The notes beneath the pieces were generated by a model. The model worked only from the letters and a program-made list of their open reading frames with translations. It ran no database searches and was not told the DNA's origin. From Baffinella frigidus (taxonomy: Eukaryota; Cryptophyceae; Cryptomonadales; Baffinellaceae), in assembly GCA_026770585.1 (NCBI GenBank), contig MU646372.1, positions 292,188-302,699 of the forward strand: 10,512 bases of DNA. Reading direction: 5' to 3'. A program made the position numbers and the translations under genes. Below are positions 7,001-10,512 of this stretch, piece after piece (positions within the stretch are counted from its first letter, which is position 1; each line of letters begins with the position of its first letter).

Positions 7001-8038
7001 ATGGCTTGCCCTCCTGCTCGCCACGGGGGGAAAGCGAGGTTTAATAATTTGACAGACACGACCGCTTCACGCTAGGGGGAGAGATGCGTCGAGACCAGAG
7101 GGCACAAGCAGCCCGCTAACACCCCGGAGGGTAGATGTGGGAACTAGTGTCTCGTCCAGTAGGCCACCAGCCACCCGAAGATGACCAGATCGATTTGGCT
7201 ACCTGCAGTAAATTTCACATACTGGAAAGGAAATGCTGAGCCTTTACCGCCTGGTGAAAATGCCTTTGCTTCTTCAACCCGACCTGGTTCACTTCAGGTG
7301 GCTGGCGGAAGAGTCTCAGACGCTCACAAGACGTGCACAAGATGCAGCCATAGCAAGAAGATGAGAGCAGAGGAGACGTCACTCCCTACTCCCCTACTCA
7401 GTAGAAGGCTCGAGGCTCGAACATAGGTTGCGCTCGTGTAGGAACCCACAGCAGAGATTATGTGGCAGAAAGTGCACCTGGATCTCGATCGTCTTGGCCG
7501 AAATGCCGGAAGCCCCCTGGTCAGGATCAGCAGCGTCGCGCGGCTTCGAGGCGCAGAGGCCTGCGGTCAGACACTCGATGGCTGTCGTCTTCCCGAGCCC
7601 GCTCTCCCCGACGACGATCACCTGCGGCGCTGGGTTTCAGCGAACGCGTTGCGGGGGCGCGGTCGCGACGTTGAGAGGGTGCATGCGACACAGCTGAGAT
7701 CAAGGTGGAGGCGGATGATGAGGTGCGTGTTGGGAGGGCAGGGTGAGTTGGGAGCGGTTGTGGACAAGAAGAACCTTGAAGTGCCAGGTCTTGTGAGTGC
7801 CCTTCATCCGCCGCACGCCCACCTTCGCACCCCCTTCCATTCCTTTGTCCAAAGGCGTCACGTCGTCCATGCGCGGGGCCGAGGGCGGCGGTAGCGCTAC
7901 AGGGGTGCTCCCGTCTTCGGCCACAGAGAATCCCCGGAAGGAGGACTCGCCGATCGGCATGCCGGCCTGGACGCAGTCCTCCTCGCCGAACTCGCCGTCG
8001 CTGGCGGCGATGCTCGGGGGCGCGCTGCTGACGGTCAT
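3908..8038 (-). CDS. Septin GTPase, complete, eight exons
   Basis: Septins are P-loop GTPases that polymerise into filaments on membranes, cytokinetic furrows and ciliary or cortical sites. Join on the minus strand: 8038-7775, 7621-7478, 7013-6940, 6492-6291, 5907-5836, 5489-5247, 4604-4533, 4060-3908. All seven introns are GT-AG and all phases match, giving about 407 residues, within the usual septin range. In order: low-complexity N-terminus (1-75); basic stretch RRMKGTHK before the P-loop; G1 GESGLGKTT (about 93-101); G3 DTPG followed by YGD across the exon 3/4 junction; CCLYFIAPHRLK; G4 as AKSD, where most septins have AKAD; septin-unique element with PFTIVAS, YPWG and HSDF; C-terminal amphipathic helix. 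The ATG at 8038 is the first after an in-frame stop at 8102-8104. Introns 4, 5 and 7 carry telomere-like repeats. The weakest parts are the last exon and the exact exon 3 donor. Confidence 0.93.
4064..4180. repeat. Telomere-like TTTAGGG tract in septin intron 7
   Basis: Degenerate TTTAGGG, TTGAGGG and TTTGGGG units on the plus strand. Read on the septin strand it is CCCTAAA, it ends at the exon 8 acceptor, and it supplies CTAAAC, which resembles a branch point. Confidence 0.92.
4300..4470 (+). mobile_element. Possible SINE-like insertion in septin intron 7
   Basis: GTTCAAATC at 4380-4388 matches the core of a tRNA B box, and the segment ends in AATAAAG and a simple-repeat tail, as many SINEs do. 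I find no convincing A box upstream and no target duplication, so this is weak. Confidence 0.22.
4436..4470. repeat. CT/CTAT microsatellite
   Basis: (CT)n and (CTAT)n simple repeat in septin intron 7, preceded by AATAAAG at 4427-4433. It may be the tail of a retroposed element (see the SINE-like entry), or slippage alone. Confidence 0.9.
4471..4523. repeat. Telomere-like tract beside septin exon 7
   Basis: TTGAGGG, TTCAGGG and TTTAGGG variants on the plus strand, in intron 7 about ten bases after the exon 7 donor. It abuts the CT/CTAT microsatellite at 4436-4470. Confidence 0.85.
4533..4604 (-). CDS. Septin exon 7: end of the G domain
   Basis: Twenty-four residues beginning EHLYAMKGKAVESYKAW. 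This fits the helix after the septin-unique element, where other septins have a His, a Lys-rich stretch and a Tyr-x-x-aromatic ending. Acceptor CTCCACAG|GAG; donor GCG|GTAATC, phase 0. If the donor is not used, the frame reads four more residues and stops at 4518-4520 inside telomere-like sequence. Confidence 0.82.
4618..4691. repeat. 74-bp palindromic unit next to exon 7 acceptor
   Basis: GTGGTCCACTTAGTGC at 4618-4633 and GCACTAAGTGGATCAC at 4676-4691 are inverted copies with one mismatch. A further GTGGTCCACTT lies at 4639-4649. The unit begins 13 bases upstream of the septin exon 7 acceptor. Confidence 0.78.
4745..4840. repeat. Diverged copy of the 3056-3156 repeat, in septin intron 6
   Basis: GAGCCATTCTCTACAT, then AAATCGTTCAGACGG, GAGATAAAGTTCATTAAAGC and ACGTGATT parallel the order of words at 3056-3156. 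Identity by eye is moderate. Confidence 0.55.
5046..5065 (+). repeat. Duplicate of the exon 6 donor boundary
   Basis: TTACTTGAAGCTCCAGGCGG matches 5243-5262 (TTACCTGAAGCACCAGGCGG) at 18 of 20 positions. The true copy holds the end of septin exon 6 and its GTAAGA donor. The two copies flank the GACTATT repeat copy c. Confidence 0.8.
5090..5204 (+). repeat. GACTATT dispersed repeat, copy c, in septin intron 6
   Basis: GGACTATTCTGAAGTTGACA, then GTCAACTTTGGAGCG and AAAGAGCCCGGG, ending CAAATAGTC and AGAGCTAG. It is related to copy b, in the opposite orientation relative to the septin gene. The ends GACTATT and AATAGTC are inverted copies, so it may be a small DNA element. Confidence 0.75.
5247..5489 (-). 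CDS. Septin exon 6: septin-unique element
   Basis: Eighty-one residues. REIQLYDW is followed by an acidic loop, then HSPFTIVASSGKRIYPWGE and a stretch ending HSDFSFLRRLVLQ. The PF-IV-S, YPWG and HSDF-LR pattern is the septin-unique element, which forms much of the NC filament interface in known septins. Acceptor CCGTAG|GTG; donor CAG|GTAAGA, the best donor in the gene. The donor region is duplicated about 200 bases downstream in the intron. Confidence 0.95.
5517..5587. repeat. Heptamer array TTCACGG/TTTACGG in septin intron 5
   Basis: A 7-base period with at least four TTCACGG and two TTTACGG units, then decaying units. It keeps the length and frame of TTTAGGG but with C at one G position. 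It lies about 30 bases before the exon 6 acceptor on the minus strand. Confidence 0.9.
5836..5907 (-). CDS. Septin exon 5: G4 guanine-specificity motif
   Basis: Twenty-four residues: VPCIPVIAKSDTMTKEEASAF followed by RAE. AKSD is the G4 motif that reads the guanine base; most septins have AKAD, so Ser for Ala is a mild variant. The acceptor is GGACAG|GTT. The donor is GAG|GT, followed at once by a run of 14 C on the sense strand, an unusual 5' splice site. Confidence 0.9.
5976..6087. repeat. Telomere-like CCCTAAA tract in septin intron 4
   Basis: CCCTAAA, CTCTAAA and CCCCAAA units on the plus strand, so opposite in orientation to the tracts at 3779, 4064 and 4471. It lies inside intron 4, about 70 bases before the exon 5 acceptor. 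Confidence 0.92.
6147..6287 (-). repeat. GACTATT dispersed repeat, copy b, in septin intron 4
   Basis: On the minus strand: CTCACTCGGATTG, CCGACTATTCTCAA, TTGACATGCTGGGT, GGAGCGGGAAAGAGCCCGGG, ending CAAATAGAC and AGAGCTAG. The similarity to copy a reaches into the intron 4 donor (GGTCTAGC against GGTCCAGC). Confidence 0.78.
6291..6492 (-). CDS. Septin exon 4: switch II to CCLYFIAP
   Basis: Completes the Gly codon of DTPG and continues YGDKVDCSLDMDSICDYIEK, then a charged loop and IVTCCLYFIAPHRLK, which is highly characteristic of septins. It ends FLRRVSAK. Acceptor GGCAG|GTATGG; donor AAG|GTCTAG, phase 0. The donor consensus is weak beyond GT, but the next exon continues the family pattern exactly. 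Confidence 0.95.
6825..6950 (-). repeat. 21-bp minisatellite derived from septin G3 motif and splice donor
   Basis: Six units read on the minus strand: 6950-6930, 6929-6909, 6908-6888, 6887-6867, 6866-6846, 6845-6825. Each starts GACAC and most end GTGTTG. Unit 1 contains the last codons of exon 3 (Asp-Thr-Pro-Gly) and the donor GTACGTG. All units stay open in the exon frame, reading DTPGYVL, DTPMRVL, DTHGRVL, DTPGWVF, DTFGRVL and DTSVSVC. Unit 4 has a second GG|GTGGGTG donor exactly 63 bases later. Confidence 0.9.
6940..7013 (-). CDS. Septin exon 3: beta hairpin and G3 (DTPG)
   Basis: Begins EGKPFEIV and ends KIMLTIVDTPG, the G3 motif that contacts Mg2+ and gamma phosphate. Acceptor GAGCAG|GAG; donor CCGG|GTACGTG, phase 2. 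The acceptor could instead lie three bases earlier, adding one Gln. The donor lies inside unit 1 of a 21-bp tandem array, so a longer version ending at 6877 is also possible; see the minisatellite entry. Confidence 0.9.
7478..7621 (-). CDS. Septin exon 2: G1 (P-loop) and switch I
   Basis: Encodes 48 residues, beginning VIVVGESGLGKTT, the Walker A motif that holds the GTP phosphates. It ends with AKTIEIQ, matching the septin switch I strand. The acceptor CCGCAG|GTG and donor CAG|GTGCAC are both phase 0. The loop between is rich in Ala, Asp and Gly and is longer than in many septins. Confidence 0.93.
7775..8038 (-). CDS. Septin exon 1: N-terminal extension and basic region
   Basis: Encodes 88 residues. 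The first 75 are rich in Ser, Pro, Gly and acidic residues and are probably disordered. The end is basic (VRRMKGTHK) and leads into WHFK, which lies just before the P-loop beta strand. In septins a polybasic segment here binds phosphoinositides, so a membrane contact is likely (family knowledge). The donor is AAG|GTTCTT, phase 0. The start context before ATG is CCACCC, so position -3 is not a purine. Confidence 0.88.
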
Positions 8039-8400
8039 GGGTGGGAAGAGTCGGTGTCGCCGAGGGAGCTGGAGGGGAACGGGTTGGAGGCAAGGAAAAT
8101 TTCAACTTCACCAAAGACCCCGCCATCCCACGGGTCGTCGACTGCTACCGGGAGAGGGGTGTCGACTACAAGGAACTTCTAACTTTTGTCAACTAGGTCA
8201 AGGGGAACTTTTGCCTAAAAATACCCCTTGCTTTTGTTCGCCGCTTAGCCGTCCCTAGAGCTGCAGAACAACTTTGAAGGTTGACTTTTGTTCAAAGGGG
8301 CCCTTTTGATCAAAGGGCCTTTTTAAAGGACTAAAAGGACCTAAGGCCACTTATTATGGTCGGAAATTTTTTATGAGATTACTACAGTCACGCTGGTTTT
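8039..8400 (-). promoter_or_regulatory. Septin upstream region, putative promoter
   Basis: The sequence before the septin ATG contains repeated ACTTTTG or near matches on the plus strand at 8182, 8207, 8230 (GCTTTTG), 8284 and 8302 (CCTTTTG). It also has a near-palindrome GGCCCTTTTGATCAAAGGGCC at 8299-8319, and TATTTTTA on the minus strand at about 8223-8216. Position makes this the likely promoter; no element is proven. Confidence 0.35.
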
Positions 8401-8571
8401 GACCACGGGAATTCTCATTTGGCCATACGAGCTCGTAAGCGGTGCCCCAAATTCACGGTTTTCCTCGTCTCCACATCCAATTCTGGTACAACCTTCCGAT
8501 TATGAAAGGGTGTGTTCAAGACCAGGGCTGGAAAAACACTCCAGCCTTAGGCCACTTCTTATGGTCGGAAA
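8341..8571 (+). repeat. Direct repeat pair, 26 bases, 205 apart
   Basis: CTAAGGCCACTTATTATGGT and following CGGAAA at 8341-8366 recur at 8546-8571 with two mismatches. The interval contains no recognisable gene. Confidence 0.75.
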
Positions 8572-8720
8572 AATATTTCCTGAGAATATGAGCTGTGGCT
8601 ATAATAGCACTTGTACATAACAAGTTGATTGTATTTTCATTGTAAATTCTTACCAGAAACGACTTTTAAAGCAATTCTCCATGTACCTTCGTTATCGACA
8701 CTTTCCAAGAATTCTGGCTC

Positions 8721-8753
8721 GGCGAAGAATCGCCTGCCCGGCGATTCTTCGCC
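8721..8753. repeat. Perfect 14-bp hairpin
   Basis: GGCGAAGAATCGCC, loop TGCCC, then GGCGATTCTTCGCC, with no mismatch. It is followed by a GC-rich region with CCGCAGGGG (8763-8771), inverted at 8831-8839. Confidence 0.9.
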
Positions 8754-8820
8754 TCGCTTGCGCCGCAGGGGGTTTGGGGGTGGTGTTGAGATTTTCGGGC
8801 GTCGCCCTTAAAGTTTAGGC

Positions 8821-8850
8821 CTCCGGCGGCCCCTGCGGGGGGCTTTTTTT
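8821..8850 (+). terminator. GC hairpin followed by T7 tract
   Basis: GGCCCCTGCGGGGGGC followed by TTTTTTT at 8844-8850. A run of T after a stem would stop RNA polymerase III and also resembles a plastid or bacterial-type terminator. With no upstream RNA gene recognised, the role is unclear. Confidence 0.25.
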
Positions 8851-8853
8851 GTC

Positions 8854-9350
8854 GAAAAGGGTGGACGCGACAGCCTGTAGGACATGGTATCACGGAAATC
8901 TCCGTCTGCCCGTTCCAACGTTTGAACTTGGACGAGACCGTTCGAAAACGTCTGGTTCCGGTCAAGAAATGGATCACGACTCTCGTGGAAGGTCCTTTCC
9001 AACTCAGAAACGACCGGAAATCCGGTCGAGTGGACTTTTCTGGTACAAAACCAGGACGTGACCTGGTACAAAACCGGATGCGCGCGCGCCTGCGACACAA
9101 GAGTGCGAAGACACACTCCGAAATTCATATTCACGCATTTCGGTTACGTTTAGATGGACTTTTTAGGTACAAACTCAATGGAAGGATAGACTTGGCCTGC
9201 GAAACCACAGAAATTTATGCTGACGCCCGTGCAGTTGCCTAGAAGGCCCTAAAGGGCCCCATAACGGGCGGGCTCGTCCTAGCATAGCTGGCCTAGGTCC
9301 TCACACCTGAATTTATCTCACTCGCTTCTCTCATGCATGAAGAAAGCGCA
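8854..9350. other. Unassigned region with short repeats
   Basis: A plus-strand open frame (8922-9242) has no recognisable motif and a basic composition. CTGGTACAAAACC occurs twice (9040, 9063), and GACCGGAAATCCGGTC (9012-9027) is a small hairpin. I cannot support a gene here. Confidence 0.4.
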
Positions 9351-9355
9351 GCCAT

Positions 9356-9487
9356 CCACGCAGGGGCCTTCGGGGGGGTATTCCAGGGTCGCCCTTTGAG
9401 CCGTTTTCTTCCCAAAATTGACTTTTGAATACCGTTTCCCTCAAAAAATCGACTTTGGAATACCCCTCCCTCCAGCCCTGCGTGGGT
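9356..9487. mobile_element. About 130-bp TIR element
   Basis: CCACGCAGGGGCC and GGGGGTATTCCA on the left face TGGAATACCCC and GCCCTGCGTGG on the right. Inside, AAAATTGACTTTTGAATACC is followed by a near copy, AAAATCGACTTTGGAATACC. It has no coding capacity. Confidence 0.6.
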
Positions 9488-9662
9488 AGTCCCAGATCCA
9501 CACGCCGCATTCTTGCGCCACGCTTCCATCACCCTTTAGGTCCTTTAGGTTCTTCGAGTTCCCAACATAGGCGGACACTGGAACTTATCTGCAGAAAAGC
9601 CATGCTTCCTTTCGGATCACATCAGGCCCCCCGGTGCTTTGGCCCACCAGCGGACGTTAATA

Positions 9663-9826
9663 GGGTAACTTCCTGAAAACCAGGTAGTTAAGCCTATGGT
9701 GTTACCTACGGTACGCCGTAGGGGCCTAGTTAGGGGGGTCCCTACGAAATATTAGAACCTAGGGGGCCCACGGCCTACCGTAGGCAATCCCGTAGGCCCA
9801 ACTGCCCGGTTTTCAGGACGTTACCC
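9663..9826. mobile_element. 164-bp TIR element
   Basis: GGGTAACTTCCTGAAAACC at 9663-9681 and GGTTTTCAGGACGTTACCC at 9808-9826 are inverted copies with one mismatch. The interior is built of CCTACGGTACGCCGTAGG, CCTAGTTAGG and CCTACCGTAGG palindromes, as in the other elements here. Confidence 0.75.
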
Positions 9827-9982
9827 AAGTAACGTACGAGACGAGCTCTCCTTTGAAGTCGCGAGAGACGCGTGACTTTGTAAAGTTAGTCCGGTCATCC
9901 TAAACGGGGCCGTATCCCCAAAGCGTGTGGGAAATCACACGGCTCCTCGCAAGGACACGCGCCCCGCGCCTCGTGCCTTGCC

Positions 9983-10241
9983 TACAGGGGTACCTTGCTC
10001 ATAGGAAAGCGCCCCCCCCTAGGACCATACAGTAGGCCTAGGCGCAGGGCCCTATTGTGGTCCGGGGGGGGGGCGCGCTTTCTTATGAGCCTTATGAGCG
10101 AGGTACCCCTGTAGGGCCCTATGGTGGTCCGGGGGGGGGGGGCGCGCTTTCTTATGAGCCTTTTGAGCGAGGTACCCCTGTAGGGCCCTATGGTGGTCCG
10201 TGGGGGGGCGCGCGGTTTCTGATGAGCGAGGCACCCCTGTA
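9983..10241. mobile_element. Palindromic TA-flanked element with triplicated right arm
   Basis: The left arm is TACAGGGGTACCTTGCTCAT at 9983. The right half, running from GGGCCCTAT through a G run to CCCCTGTA, is present three times in tandem: 10047-10112, 10113-10181 and 10182-10241. G-run length and small internal duplications differ between units. Confidence 0.8.
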
Positions 10242-10307
10242 GTCGCTTTGGACCGGGGCGATCACTGATCCGGGCACGCTCACTTCCGGGAAAAGCACAA
10301 ACTACTG

Positions 10308-10420
10308 TACAGGGGTACCTCGCTCATAAGAAACACCCACCGCCCTAGGACCACCGTAGGACCATAGGCATAGGCCTACTGTAGGGCCCTACCCCCCCCG
10401 GCGTTTCTTATGAGCGAGGT

Positions 10421-10428
<8 letters not shown>
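10308..10428. mobile_element. Palindromic TA-flanked element, copy with eroded right end
   Basis: Left arm TACAGGGGTACCTCGCTCAT and right arm GTTTCTTATGAGCGAGGTAC. The final CCCCTGTA is replaced by a long C run starting at 10422. The 121-bp length of the other copies would place its end near 10428. Confidence 0.7.
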
Positions 10429-10457
<29 letters not shown>

Positions 10458-10478
10458 AAGGACCTTCAACCAGGAAAG

Positions 10479-10512
<34 letters not shown>
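10422..10512. repeat. Two long C homopolymer runs at the window end
   Basis: C runs of 35 (10422-10456) and 34 (10479-10512) are separated by 22 bases containing GAAGGACCTTC, an imperfect palindrome. Runs this long are often assembly or sequencing artefacts, but they start exactly inside the GGTACCCC arm of a palindromic element. Confidence 0.9.

Noticed and set aside
7527-8126. Long minus-strand frame over septin exons 1 and 2
   Set aside because: It is the wrong frame of the septin gene, Arg/Pro-rich from GC-rich DNA, and it passes through intron 1.
8922-9242. Plus-strand open frame of 106 codons
   Set aside because: Very basic, no known motif, overlaps small direct repeats and hairpins, and a minus-strand frame of similar length overlaps it. 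I cannot support a gene.

Overview
The window looks like nuclear DNA of a protist, most likely a unicellular alga. It has spliced genes with short exons, many interspersed short inverted-repeat elements, and degenerate plant/algal-type telomere-like heptamers (TTTAGGG and variants). It shows no bacterial operon layout, ribosome binding sites, CRISPR array, rRNA or tRNA that I can find. A septin gene rules out land plants and fits a green alga or a photosynthetic alveolate relative such as a chromerid. That placement is inference, not proven by the sequence.

Layout. 1-2190 is repeat territory: palindromic hairpin elements with TA at both ends (93-213 and 2070-2190, plus a half copy at 1-50), a 710-bp TIR transposon without a recognisable transposase (811-1520), and a nested TA-flanked element (1614-1938). 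2216-3012 (minus strand) carries a small three-exon gene for a predicted two-pass membrane protein of unknown function. 3013-3907 holds degenerate inverted-repeat elements and a telomere-like tract. 3908-8038 (minus strand) is the main gene: a complete septin GTPase that I assemble from eight exons, all joined by GT-AG introns in matching phase, giving about 407 residues. All its main motifs are present: G1 GESGLGKTT, G3 DTPG, AKSD at G4, the septin-unique element with YPWG, and a C-terminal helical exon. 8039-9650 has no gene I can recognise but contains direct repeats, a perfect hairpin and a small TIR element. 9663-10512 is again palindromic elements, one with a triplicated arm, ending in two long C runs.

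The septin should work alone as the subunit of a GTP-binding filament at membranes or division sites; no functional partner is recognisable nearby. The most unusual points are these: (i) a 21-bp minisatellite whose founding unit is the septin G3 motif plus splice donor, with another unit offering an in-frame alternative donor; (ii) telomere-like heptamer arrays in septin introns, which supply a splice acceptor and even the stop codon; (iii) a dispersed repeat family lying at or just after two septin splice donors, as introner-like elements would; (iv) several TA-flanked miniature element families that share the same internal palindromic words.
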